In this document: one piece after another, positions 54,703 through 63,237 of the stretch
Layout: the number at the start of each line of letters is the position of its first letter
Numbering within the stretch: the first letter of the stretch is position 1
NCBI RefSeq assembly: GCF_016862215.1
Contig: NZ_BOMN01000040.1
Span: 62,001 to 126,000, forward strand
Length of the DNA stretch: 64,000 bases
Direction of reading: 5' to 3'
From: Winogradskya humida
GTDB lineage: Bacteria > Actinomycetota > Actinomycetes > Mycobacteriales > Micromonosporaceae
Position numbers and translations under genes: made by a program
Notes under the pieces: generated by a model
The model's database searches: none
Seen by the model: only the letters and a program-made list of their open reading frames with translations
Told to the model about the DNA's origin: nothing

Positions 54703-55044
54703 GCGCCGACGAGGCCGATCGAACTCATCGGCAGTCCGGGAGCTCCGCGGCCAAGGCCCGGTGAGCCGTGATGATCCGGCCTTGCCCCGTTGGTACTGCT
54801 GGCGGGCGCTGCCTCGCAGCCGCCCGCCGGTTCGTGCTGGTGACGTCCTGGACCCATCGCACTGATCGTCGGCAGGAGCACGCATCATCGGCGGCAGAGA
54901 AGTAAACCCTCGCTGCCGGGCGACAGCATGCCGCGGTTTTGACCTGGCCGCGCGACGTGGCGGCCGACACGCACTCTCTGCCGTAGCGACGACATGACGA
55001 CGAAATGAGCGCTCGCGAAAGCGTCGGCACCGAATGACAAGGGA
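54703..55044. other. Gene-free 340-bp stretch
   Basis: Short open frames here overlap on both strands, with no start signals or recognisable motifs. I see no repeat, RNA or terminator of note. Confidence 0.4.
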
Positions 55045-55725
55045 CTAGGAATCTGCGAGTTGGTCAGTGAGTAGTCTTTCCACTTTCGCCAGCAGGTCGT
55101 CGTCTGCCGCGGCGAGCAGCACCATCACCCTGCGCCACCTGTCGTTGTCAGCAGGTGCGGACTGATCCGAGACACTGTCGTCCGCTTCGACCATCGGGGG
55201 TGAGGTTGACTCCGTGGCTTCGGGATTCGTCGACGTGGTCCGCGACCTCACGGCCTCCATTCCTATCGACGCCAGGGCACTCCCGAGGGCCGGTTTTCGT
55301 GCCAGAACCGCGGCCACCGCTCCGGCGAGAGCCAGGAGCCCGGGGTTTCCCGCGACGGTCGATGCAGTGAGGGCTACGACCTCGGAGGCTCGCCGGTTCT
55401 GGCCCTTCACCTTTGCCTGGAATGTGAAGCCGACATTCCGCCCGGTCTCCGGGTCGCGGACCAGCAGGTCGCAGGGACCTCCGTCCAGCCACCGGATCCG
55501 GTCTTGCTCCCGCAGGTACGCGAGCAGCGGCTGAGCCGTCGCCATCGACGGAGCCTGAGCGCCCCGTTCGATCCCCCGGACGAACGAAACGTGCACGCCC
55601 GCCTGATCCGCCATCTGCTGAGGGCTAAGGCCGCTGCGCTCACGCAGGCTCTTGAGTACCTCGCCGAAGCGGTGGTTGCCCGGCGTCCCCGCCGCAACTT
55701 GGAGCGGACCATCGTAATCAACCAT
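55045..55725 (-). CDS. XRE-family transcriptional regulator with hydrophobic segment
   Basis: A 226-residue protein: residues about 17-72 are an XRE helix-turn-helix (FGEVLKSLRERSGLSPQQMA, VHVSFVRGIERG). A short region with LDGGPCDLLVRDPETGRNVG follows, then a hydrophobic segment NPGLLALAGAVAAVLARKP that may touch the membrane, then an acidic tail. Start ATG 55725. It is divergent from a small gene at 55787. A role in controlling the island is possible but not shown. Confidence 0.72.
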   Translation of the reverse strand: MVDYDGPLQVAAGTPGNHRFGEVLKSLRERSGLSPQQMADQAGVHVSFVRGIERGAQAPSMATAQPLLAYLREQDRIRWLDGGPCDLLVRDPETGRNVGFTFQAKVKGQNRRASEVVALTASTVAGNPGLLALAGAVAAVLARKPALGSALASIGMEAVRSRTTSTNPEATESTSPPMVEADDSVSDQSAPADNDRWRRVMVLLAAADDDLLAKVERLLTDQLADS

Positions 55726-55786
55726 GGAGAGAAGAATACAGGACTCCTCTTGCGTCACGATAGGCGACCGTGCCAGTCTACGAGAC

Positions 55787-55975
55787 ATGACGATGTCTTC
55801 CTCTAGCGCCCCGGGCCTCCTCCGACCGGAAAACCCGATCTTCCGTGACATCACCCGTCGCATCGTTCCCGGCGTCCTCCATGCAGTCGGAAGAGCCTTC
55901 ATGGACGCCGCGGATCGCCAGTACGAGCGCATCCGTCGGGAAGACGGGAACGATGCGTCGACCTCGGTGCGGTAG
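55787..55975 (+). CDS. Small hypothetical protein
   Basis: A 62-residue frame divergent from the XRE regulator, beginning MTMSSSSAPGLLRPENP and continuing FRDITRRIVPGVLHAVGRAF with a charged end. Amphipathic helix character is visible. No family is recognised. Support is mainly its position and codon use; XRE genes paired with a tiny divergent partner are common in mobile regions. Confidence 0.4.
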   Translation: MTMSSSSAPGLLRPENPIFRDITRRIVPGVLHAVGRAFMDAADRQYERIRREDGNDASTSVR

Positions 55976-56097
55976 GCCGACTTGCGAATGCTCCCGCCGA
56001 AGACGAGACGGACGGCGGGTCAGGACGAGTATTTCCGCCGACGTGCCCACCGCGCGTTATCGGCGGCAGATGGGCATGCAACATGTTGACGATGTTC

Positions 56098-56772
56098 CTA
56101 CATGTCAAACATTTCACTGTCCAAAAGATGCCCGAATTTAAGTCTTTTGGTATTCAGATAGGAACGTGATCCATCGGTAGGTTCGATCTGCAAAGAACGA
56201 TGCTCGACCGGGACTCCCAATTCGGCAATTCCAGCAAGCTTTCTAGGATTGTTGGTCAGTAGGGCGAGCCGTTTAGGTTCAAACCACTTCAACACCGATA
56301 CGACGCGCGTGTAATCGCGGGGATCGGGATCGACTTGTAGTCTGTGGTATGCGTCGAAGGTGTCGAGCCCTTCACTATCCCCTAGTGCGAGACCTCGGAT
56401 CTTCGTCAGCAATCCGGCTCCGCGTCCATCGCAGATCATGTAGACAAGCAGCCCTCCCTCCTTATATACCATCTTGAGACTTGAGTGGAGCTGCTCATGG
56501 CAGTCGCAATCTGTAGCGCGAAAAATCTCCGCTGTGTAGCATGCGCTTTGGACTCGAACCAGGAGAGTGTCCTGCTGGCTCCCCACAGAAATGCATAGGA
56601 TGTTGTCTTCTTCATGTGGACCGAAAGAAAAAACGTGCAATTTAGCCTTTCCGTAGTGAGACTCGAAGTCGCACTCTGCGTGTTCAAAGACGCGGTCCTG
56701 GTCAGTCACTTTTCGCCCCGATCGCTCGATGTGGACGAAATCTCCGACGCCGAAGGTTGCAAGCCGGTCCAT
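56098..56772 (-). CDS. Orphan GTP cyclohydrolase II-like enzyme
   Basis: A 224-residue GCHII: the zinc site VQSACYTAEIFRATDCDCHE has the exact Cys-x(10)-Cys-x-Cys spacing. The catalytic loop appears as CDGRGAGLLTKIRGLALGD (normally EGRGIGL). DTFDAYHRL replaces the usual DTVEANHxL, and LLTNNPRKLAGI and LGVPVEHR complete the signature. It is not fused to a RibB domain and no riboflavin genes are near. GC is clearly lower than in the rest of the window. The start overlaps the SLATT gene end by 67 bp, so a shorter start is possible. It may act on GTP as part of a conflict system rather than in riboflavin synthesis (inference). Confidence 0.85.
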   Translation of the reverse strand: MDRLATFGVGDFVHIERSGRKVTDQDRVFEHAECDFESHYGKAKLHVFSFGPHEEDNILCISVGSQQDTLLVRVQSACYTAEIFRATDCDCHEQLHSSLKMVYKEGGLLVYMICDGRGAGLLTKIRGLALGDSEGLDTFDAYHRLQVDPDPRDYTRVVSVLKWFEPKRLALLTNNPRKLAGIAELGVPVEHRSLQIEPTDGSRSYLNTKRLKFGHLLDSEMFDM

Positions 56773-57203
56773 TCATCATGCAGATCAATCTGCAATTGAG
56801 CGACAGAGCCCGCCAATCTGACACCTCGATCGCTGCCATCGTACGGGTCGACGCGGAAGCGATACTTCACAATTAATCCCTCTAATGCTCTTTGGTAGCG
56901 CCTGTAAAGCGCCCATCGACCGTGCGGCTTTTCGAGTTCCACGAGGGCTGAAACCACGGCTGCGCTTGCAGCCAGGATCGAAGGAACCAACTTACCGAAG
57001 GCGAAATTGTCGCCGGAGAGTCCGATGAAGACTGGTATTGCAGCCGTGGTTGTCGTCAGGAATATGACGGCTGCGCGCGAATATTTTTTGTACTTATCAG
57101 CTTTGGCTTTTATGGAGTTCTTGACGGCCGCGCACTCTTCCAAGGCTGCGTCGTCCTGGCTTGCCAAAGCAGGTTTCTGGACGCTCTGCGGGTCGGTGGT
57201 CAC
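56706..57203 (-). CDS. SLATT-domain two-helix membrane protein
   Basis: A 165-residue protein with an N-terminal charged helix (AKADKYKKYSRAA), two transmembrane helices (AAVIFLTTTTAAIPVFIGL and LVPSILAASAAVVSALVEL), and the downstream segment GRWALYRRYQRALEGLIVKY then DPYD, the arrangement of SLATT domains (DUF4231 and relatives). SLATT proteins are predicted pore-forming effectors in nucleotide-centred conflict systems. It starts at GTG 57203 and overlaps the GCHII-like gene, so the two are co-expressed. Low GC matches its partner. Confidence 0.78.
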   Translation of the reverse strand: MTTDPQSVQKPALASQDDAALEECAAVKNSIKAKADKYKKYSRAAVIFLTTTTAAIPVFIGLSGDNFAFGKLVPSILAASAAVVSALVELEKPHGRWALYRRYQRALEGLIVKYRFRVDPYDGSDRGVRLAGSVAQLQIDLHDEWTGLQPSASEISSTSSDRGEK

Positions 57204-57842
57204 GCCGAGAGTCTAGTCCGTAAGCGCAATTACGCGGCACAATTTGGGCGGATGTGACGCCGAGGCTGACGCTCGGACTGCACCGTCGACTTTCGTGCCT
57301 ACCAATAGGGCAATGGCACCACGTGCTTTGTCATCGGCATGAGCGTGCAGCTGATCAAGGCGTCCTGGCAGAAAGCCGTGCTGCTGGGCCCGCGTACCGA
57401 CGCCTGCCGACGCATCCGTGGTCAACGCGGTGGCCTCGTGTGATGGGGGCGTACGGCTGGGAGCTCGTCAGGAACGAAGGTGCCTGTACGACCGTGGATG
57501 CCCATCGTTGCTGGGCGGGTGCCCTGCCCACGGTTGTCAAGCTTGGTACCCGACGTAGTCGTTGAGGGTTGCCGTAGGAGTGGAACCGGGTTGATCGCTT
57601 CGATGACCGGTGCGGCCCGTGTAGTGAGGTGCCCGGCATGGCATCAGCCGACACTGACATCGCTGCGTCCAAATGGCACGGCGCCGCCGTACGCCGGGAT
57701 GGCGCCCCCGTTTACCCCCCGAAAACCACTGCGAAGCGTTGACTAACGGCGGTAAGCGTTGATCAGCGCGCTGTGGCGTTTGGGCAGCTCAATGGCAACA
57801 TTTGACGACCAACGACAAGCAAAGTCTCGTGACTGTCGGTAA
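57204..57842. other. Gene-free right end of the island
   Basis: About 640 bp between the SLATT gene and attR. Several short open frames exist on both strands, but none has a convincing start, codon bias or motif. Probably decayed or arm-site DNA of the element. Confidence 0.45.
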
Positions 57843-57879
57843 CAGAAGGTTAGGGGTTCGAGTCCCTTCGGGCGCACCA
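57843..57879 (+). other. attR: exact 37-bp copy of the tRNA-Arg 3' end
   Basis: Identical to 19676-19712, from CAGAAGG to GCGCACCA. The bases before (TCGGTAA) and after (CTTGAGC) differ from the tRNA site. Only the 3' part of the tRNA is present here, so it is not a functional tRNA gene. Confidence 0.92.
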
Positions 57880-57883
57880 CTTG

Positions 57884-57919
57884 AGCAGGGAATATAGCCA
57901 TTAGGCTATATTCCCTGCT
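57884..57919. terminator. Strong terminator after attR
   Basis: AGCAGGGAATATAGCC and its exact complement make a 16-bp stem with an ATTA loop, followed by TTTC. It lies 5 bp outside attR, echoing the hairpins beside the other two att sites. Nothing else is supported in 57920-58291. Confidence 0.85.
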
Positions 57920-58291
57920 TTCATGTGGGGCACATGTGGGTCACGGTTGCGGCCCACATTTTTGCGGTGTTTTCCCAGCTCAGCGGCTGTGTGCGACTGC
58001 GATCTCCCGCACAAAACCGGCTTCGACAGACGAGCACCATCCGAGCACCATGGTCCTGCAAAATGTGATCTCTAGGGCGCAGGTGTGGGGTTCGAAACGG
58101 CCGCGTTGACCATCTCCTTGCAGGTCACGGCCTTTTGGCGCTCGCCTGAGTGAACACGTCATGGCTCTGCGGCATCTGATTCTGGGTCAGATGCCCGAAA
58201 GCCTGCCAGCGACTGTAGTACCGAGACGCTGCAATAGGCCGCGAGCCAGTGATCCGGGCTGGACCTGTCGCCGGTGCGCCTCCCACGCACT

Positions 58292-58728
58292 TCAGCGAGA
58301 CCAGGTGTTGCGGGTCTTCCGATGTGACCTGGCGACGCTGCGTGAGACGGGAGGCCGCGGTTCGTCTGCTGGCATCTGAACTGGGCCGAGCTGAACGGGT
58401 CCGGGCAAGCCGGCTCGGGGGACTTGTGGCCGGCGGCTGGTGCGTTTGGTAATCGGAGCTTTCTGGTTTCGGCAACCTATGTCGAGGATGAGTTGAACGG
58501 TGTCTTCGGCGGCTTTGCGTTGGATCGCGGGAAGCACGCTTGTGTAGACGTCTGCGGTGTGCGCGATGGTCGAGTGCCCCAAGTTGGTCCTGGATCGTCT
58601 TGATGTCGACGCCGGCGCTGTGCGCGAGGCTGGCTGCGCCGTGACGTAGGTCGTGCAGGCGCAACCCTGCCTCGTCTTGGGCGGCCCGGGGCACATACGT
58701 CGCCGCTCTGACGGACGATCAAGCTCAA
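58292..58728 (-). pseudogene. Tyrosine integrase C-terminal pseudogene
   Basis: One frame gives AGLRLHDLRHGAASLAHSAG (the His-x2-Arg box) and VDIKTIQDQLG. The sequence then shifts to another frame with LGHSTIAHTADVYTSVLPAI (the nucleophile Tyr) and RKAAEDTVQLILDI. The N-terminal domains are missing. The C-terminal end differs from that of the integrase at 34518, so it belongs to a third, different element that used the same locus. The gap 58731-58991 shows nothing. Confidence 0.78.
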
Positions 58729-58991
58729 TGAGCTGAGGAACTGAAGATCGACAACCTTGACGTCTGTTCCACCTGCTAAAGCGCCGTTGCCTGCGACGAC
58801 CCCTGAGCGGCTATGACCCGAGGTCGCGCGTTCTCCAGTCTGTGTGGGGCCGCTCCGATCGCGGTTGGCTTTCGGCGGGAGCCGCCCAGGTTGGTCGGGC
58901 TGTGTCCTGAGTCGCCTCTGTGTAGTCGCAAACTTCCTCGGACGAGGCGTCGACGGCCAAGGCCACCGACGACTCGGAGCGCCTGGCGTTG

Positions 58992-59480
58992 TCAGGAGAG
59001 AGCCGGTGATGCCCCGTCAGTGAGGTAGATCGTCGTGCTCTTGGTTCGTGCGGCAAGCGCGGCCTCAATGCGTGGTGCGACGCGTGGCGGGAGCAGATGC
59101 CGACACTGCTCGGGGTCGTGGAATCCGAAGGTTTCCAGTTCGTCGGAATCGACGCGGATGCTGTGGTTACTGGTGAACCGGCCGCCGTCGAAAATGAAGT
59201 TGACCAATGCCCGGGGGCGAGGCCCGGCTGGCGAGGCCCAGTCGACGACGAGCAGGTCGCCCACGTGCAGGGCAAGGCCGAGTTCTTCTCGCAATTCGCG
59301 GCCGGCGGCGGCGTGAGGGTTCTCGTGTTGGTCCACGTAGCCGCCGGGGATGGCCCAGTGATCACGATAATTCGGCTTGACCAGCAGCACCCGGCCGGTG
59401 TCGTCCGTGATGAACAGGGCGGCGGCGGCGTGGAAGGACGCCAGCTGCGCGTACCACTTGTCTGGCTCAACCCACGTCAT
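58992..59480 (-). CDS. Nudix hydrolase
   Basis: A 162-residue Nudix protein: the Nudix box reads GGYVDQHENPHAAAGRELRE followed by ELG, with all catalytic glutamates. WAIPGGY precedes it, and VVDWASPAGPRP and LVNFIFDGGRF are the substrate-side strands. It hydrolyses a nucleoside diphosphate linked to another moiety; the substrate is unknown. It starts 9 bp after the XRE-TPR regulator stop and is probably co-transcribed with it. Confidence 0.85.
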   Translation of the reverse strand: MTWVEPDKWYAQLASFHAAAALFITDDTGRVLLVKPNYRDHWAIPGGYVDQHENPHAAAGRELREELGLALHVGDLLVVDWASPAGPRPRALVNFIFDGGRFTSNHSIRVDSDELETFGFHDPEQCRHLLPPRVAPRIEAALAARTKSTTIYLTDGASPALS

Positions 59481-59489
59481 TCAGCGACT

Positions 59490-60884
59490 CTATCCACGGC
59501 TGGTGGTGGAGACATAGACGTGAGCCCTATCCAGGAACCCGTCGACGGCGGGAGCGCCGCGATGTGGGGAAAGCCGGTTGGCCAGGTCGGTAATCCGGTC
59601 GGTGACCCGACGGGAGCGCACTCGACCCGCGAGGTCGAGCGCGTCGTGACCGAGCTTGCCGGCATGCTCCGGCTCGGCAGATGCCCCAGCGGCGTAGACG
59701 CTCGCGATCAGCGCGGTATGCAGAGCCCGCGTACGCACGCTGCCTTCTGCCAGATGCAAGGCCTGCTCGGTGTGGCCGAGCGCTTCCTTGGTGCGGCCGA
59801 GGTCGCGCAGACAGCGGATCGTGGTGCCGGCCAAATGCGCCGGGGTGAAGTAACCGGCCCAGGCGGGTTGGTCGGATTTGCCGATCTTCGCGGTGGCTTC
59901 TTCGGCCAGCCGGAGCGCAGCAATGCAGCTGCGCGTGTCGCCGGCGATGGCGTGGGCGCATGCTTCCGCGGTGTGCAGTCGGGCCATCACCAAGACGTGG
60001 GCGCGGCCGCTTCCGCCGGCGACGGCGGCTCGGGCAAGCCGCACTGCGTGCGTTGGCTGGCGGAGATAGACGGCCTGGGTCGACATGTTGGCCAGGATGT
60101 GCGCGCCGAACCCTGCGTGGTTGGCAGCCTTGGCCAGTCGTAGGGCTTGGATGAAATGTCTCTGGGCCAGCCCTTGATCGCCGATGTCGTAGCTCATGAA
60201 CGCGACCTGCCCGGTCAGCTCGGCGACCGCGGCGAACAACTGTCGTCCCACCCTGTCGGTGTAGGTGCCGCGCAGCATCGGCTCGACTTCCCGGTGCAGC
60301 CATTCGGCCAGCGACGTGCGGAATTGGCCGCCGCCATGACGTCGGTCGAGGTCGAGGAACTGCTGCTGACAGGCGCGCAGCGCGTCGACGTCGGCCAGCG
60401 TGACCTGGCGGCGTCCGCGATGGGAGGCGTCGGGATCGCGTGGGTCGAAGTGCCAGCGCCACCCAGCTTCGGAGGTGGCGGATGCGACGAACGGCGCTGC
60501 GCTGAGTGCGTCTCGCCGGGTCACCTGTTGTCGCCACAGAGTAGCCACGGTGGTACGGACTTCCTCAAGGTCAGCGGCGAACGTCAGGCCGAGGTCCGCC
60601 AAAGCTACCTCGCCGGTGAAGCCGAGCTCGTCGACCGTGACCGCCCGGCCGATACGCCGCGCCAGCACCTCGGTGATCACCTGGGGTACCGGGTCGTCAG
60701 GTTTCCGGCCCCGTAGCCACCAATACACCGAGGCCGCGTCGTAGTGCAGATCCAGATGGTGGTCTCGGCCGCGCAGGTTGACCTGCCGGGTGAATGCCGC
60801 GCGCGCCTGCCCGTATCCCGCTTGGTCGAGAAGCGCCTGCAGGTGGTGATTCGACACTGGCTTCGCCACAGACCCGGTCACCAC
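59490..60884 (-). CDS. XRE-like regulator with TPR-type C-terminal domain
   Basis: A 464-residue protein of a common actinomycete type. The N-terminal ~80 residues form a divergent helix-turn-helix (LQALLDQAGYGQARAAF, YDAASVYWWLRGRKPDDP). A long helical TPR-like region follows (RHFIQALRLAKAANHAGFGA, HILANMSTQAVYLRQPTHAV). Relatives often control nearby small biosynthetic clusters. It is divergent from the sulfotransferase-like gene at 61049, so it may regulate that gene and the Nudix partner (inference). Confidence 0.82.
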   Translation of the reverse strand: MVTGSVAKPVSNHHLQALLDQAGYGQARAAFTRQVNLRGRDHHLDLHYDAASVYWWLRGRKPDDPVPQVITEVLARRIGRAVTVDELGFTGEVALADLGLTFAADLEEVRTTVATLWRQQVTRRDALSAAPFVASATSEAGWRWHFDPRDPDASHRGRRQVTLADVDALRACQQQFLDLDRRHGGGQFRTSLAEWLHREVEPMLRGTYTDRVGRQLFAAVAELTGQVAFMSYDIGDQGLAQRHFIQALRLAKAANHAGFGAHILANMSTQAVYLRQPTHAVRLARAAVAGGSGRAHVLVMARLHTAEACAHAIAGDTRSCIAALRLAEEATAKIGKSDQPAWAGYFTPAHLAGTTIRCLRDLGRTKEALGHTEQALHLAEGSVRTRALHTALIASVYAAGASAEPEHAGKLGHDALDLAGRVRSRRVTDRITDLANRLSPHRGAPAVDGFLDRAHVYVSTTSRG

Positions 60885-61048
60885 CTTAACTTTCTGTCAC
60901 GGGTCCTCATCATAGAGCGACATCAGCGTGTGTCTTGGCGTACGCAACTCCGCGCAAGACCCACAATCGGGCGCAACCGCAGCGGCATTCCGGAACCTTC
61001 CGTCATCGGTCGTGTGCCCGTGAGCCTGGATGCGGAGGTGAAGTCCGT

Positions 61049-62791
61049 ATGAGTGACGCCTTGCCCTGCGTACTGGACGAGATTGACCAGCGACTTACCC
61101 AACTGAGAATCCGGGCTCGCGCCGTGGGCGTGACCGTGCTGCCGCCGCTGCTGGCGTTGGGCACCAGCGAGCGAGTCGGCTCCAACTGGCTGTCGGACAC
61201 GCTGCGACCGGTGATGCCGCAGCACAACGAGCCGTTTCGGCAGCAGCTGGGTGCGCCGCATCCACTGTCGCCGGTCAACCCGTACGGGATCGAGGTCGAC
61301 CGTGTGCCCCGGGCGCTGCTCGGCCGGTTGGGCTGGCACGCCTTGGTTGAGTCTGTGGTAGCCAAGTATGCGCCAGTGCGGCACCTGGTGAAGGAGACCA
61401 ACCTGTTCTTCACCACCAGGTCCCTGCTGCGGCTGTTCGCCGATGCCCCGGTGGTCGTGCTCACTCGAAGCCCCATCGGTGTCGCGAGTTCATTCGTCCG
61501 CTCGAACCTCTATCGCCGGTGGGGGTACGCCGACCGGTATCGGCAGATGATCACCATGACCGGTGCCGGACCGCATGCCGGGTTCAGCGCTCTGGTGCCC
61601 GATGACGATCCGGACGAGCTGACGGGGCTGGTCCGGATGATCGTGCTCAACACGGTGCTGCTCTCCCGTGCGGTCGATGCCCGGGAGCACACCCACATCC
61701 GGTACGAGAAAGCCGTGCTCGACCGGTCAGCCGCCTGGCAGGCCCTGGCGGGTCTAATGCCCCGGAGCCGCCTTTCCCGTACGCCGGGCCCCGCACGGCT
61801 GACCCGGGACGACCTGTTCGCCACCACCAACCAGAAGACCAACCTCGTCGCACAGCTCACCCGGACAGAGGCTGCCGAGGTAGAGATGTGCACCGCCGAG
61901 ACCCTGGCTGCGGCCTCCGACCTGGTGCCGGCCAGCGTCCTCGACCGGGCGCAGACCTGGATGACCGGGGCTGGGCAGTACCAGATCGAGGCACCTTCCA
62001 AGCCACCCCGCACCGGGCACGGCCACGCCGAGAGCCCGCCACCACCGGAAATCGCGTACGCCGACCTGCGAGGGCTGGCGTGGCGGAACCTGCTGGTCAG
62101 CAACGCCGAATTCTGCGGCCTACTCAATGTCCTGCATGCCGCCGGGGTGACGAACACCCAGCGCGGGACCCATCTGTTGCTGGTGCCGATGCCGCACGAA
62201 CGTGGTGGGCGGGTTCATTGGTCACCCGAACGTGAGAGCTGGACGGTCAGCCCTAGCTTCGACCATCATCCCGTGTACTGGGTGACGTGGCTCGGCGCGG
62301 CCGTATTCGCTGCCGTCAACTCCGCGCGGCTACCTACGCACGGCGAGCTGCGCGTACTCGCGGCCGACACCGAGCCGTCCAACCACGACTACACGATCGG
62401 CGATGTCGCCCCGGTCGTCCAAATGCCCGCCCCGCGGGGCATCCACCACTCCGTCGGCAACCTGCAGGTGTGGTGCGACGACGGACCACTCGCACGATTC
62501 GGGCAACCGGCCGAGCGCTGGATCCACGGCGCCGCCTGGAACACCCCGGCCACCGCCGAAGAGGTCAACCGGTTGCGATCACGGCACCTGCTGGGCGCCT
62601 CCCGGGGCGTCGGCATCAGGCTTCTGCGCGACGTCACAACCCCGCTCGCCGAGCGGACCATCGCGCAGGTCGCCATGGTTTTGCACGCCTGGATCGACAG
62701 TCTCACAGACCGCAGCCGAACCTTGGCCGACCTGGACTTGGACGTCGTGCGGGCGCTACAGACCGATGTTGCTCTTCAGACCCATGTATGA
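61049..62791 (+). CDS. Sulfotransferase-like / formylglycine-generating-enzyme-like fusion
   Basis: A 580-residue protein. Residues 25-330 look like a sulfotransferase: a P-loop-like LLALGTSERVGSNWL (PAPS 5'-phosphate loop), then VVVLTRSPIGVASSFVRSNL, the 3'-phosphate-binding region with Arg and Ser. Residues 345-580 resemble the FGE/SUMF1 fold: LLVSNAEFCGLLNVLHAAG, HPVYWVTWLGAAVFAAVNS and ARLPTHGELRVLAAD, followed by VGNLQVWCDD. I see no obvious FGE-type active-site cysteine pair. ATG 61049 has GGAGGTGA upstream. It ends inside the convergent Nudix gene by 36 bp. Confidence 0.72.
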   Translation: MSDALPCVLDEIDQRLTQLRIRARAVGVTVLPPLLALGTSERVGSNWLSDTLRPVMPQHNEPFRQQLGAPHPLSPVNPYGIEVDRVPRALLGRLGWHALVESVVAKYAPVRHLVKETNLFFTTRSLLRLFADAPVVVLTRSPIGVASSFVRSNLYRRWGYADRYRQMITMTGAGPHAGFSALVPDDDPDELTGLVRMIVLNTVLLSRAVDAREHTHIRYEKAVLDRSAAWQALAGLMPRSRLSRTPGPARLTRDDLFATTNQKTNLVAQLTRTEAAEVEMCTAETLAAASDLVPASVLDRAQTWMTGAGQYQIEAPSKPPRTGHGHAESPPPPEIAYADLRGLAWRNLLVSNAEFCGLLNVLHAAGVTNTQRGTHLLLVPMPHERGGRVHWSPERESWTVSPSFDHHPVYWVTWLGAAVFAAVNSARLPTHGELRVLAADTEPSNHDYTIGDVAPVVQMPAPRGIHHSVGNLQVWCDDGPLARFGQPAERWIHGAAWNTPATAEEVNRLRSRHLLGASRGVGIRLLRDVTTPLAERTIAQVAMVLHAWIDSLTDRSRTLADLDLDVVRALQTDVALQTHV

Positions 62792-63184
62792 CCCGGCGTC
62801 GGGCCAACCGGCCCGGGCAAGCTCCACGAACCGCTCGCTGAACCCCCGCGACGGCAGATCCGCCAACTTAACGAACTCCACGGCCCGGATCGGCCGAGTG
62901 TCCGCCCCCGCCTTGACCGCCCCGAGCGTGCCACCCACCCGACTGCACTTGAAGGACAGGTGAACGACGTGCGCCTTCAACACATCGCACACGTACAAGA
63001 GATCCCCGACCTGGATCTCCAGACCGGTCTCCTCCCGCACCTCGCGTACCAGAGCTTCCTCGATGGTCTCATCGGGCTCGACCTTGCCGCCGGGCAGCGA
63101 CCACGTCCGGTCGCCTTCGGTGTCCTGATCCAGCAGCAGGATCTGGTCGTCCTCAATCACCATCGCAGTGACGCGCACATTCAT
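62756..63184 (-). CDS. Nudix hydrolase (second)
   Basis: A 142-residue Nudix protein: the box is GGKVEPDETIEEALVREVRE followed by ETG, with WSLPGG before it and strands LLYVCDVLKAHVVHLSFKC after it. It resembles small MutT-like or ADP-ribose/nucleotide-sugar pyrophosphatases. The ATG at 63184 is preferred; the frame is open to 63223. It is divergent from the sugar-nucleotide pyrophosphorylase gene at 63238, with only about 50 bp between the starts. Confidence 0.85.
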   Translation of the reverse strand: MNVRVTAMVIEDDQILLLDQDTEGDRTWSLPGGKVEPDETIEEALVREVREETGLEIQVGDLLYVCDVLKAHVVHLSFKCSRVGGTLGAVKAGADTRPIRAVEFVKLADLPSRGFSERFVELARAGWPDAGSYMGLKSNIGL

Positions 63185-63237
63185 CGGCACCCGCAAACCG
63201 TAACAATCCCCAACGATCACCACGCGGCGGCGCGGCC

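Noticed and set aside
57254..57565. Open frames between the SLATT gene and attR, including a short one starting MSVQLIKASW
   Set aside because: The globin-like resemblance of the start is too short and the frames are not supported by codon bias or start signals.
59097..60143. Plus-strand frame of 348 codons across the Nudix and regulator genes
   Set aside because: It spans two genes on the opposite strand that have clear motifs. Composition is Gly/Val/Gln-rich, as typical of shadows.
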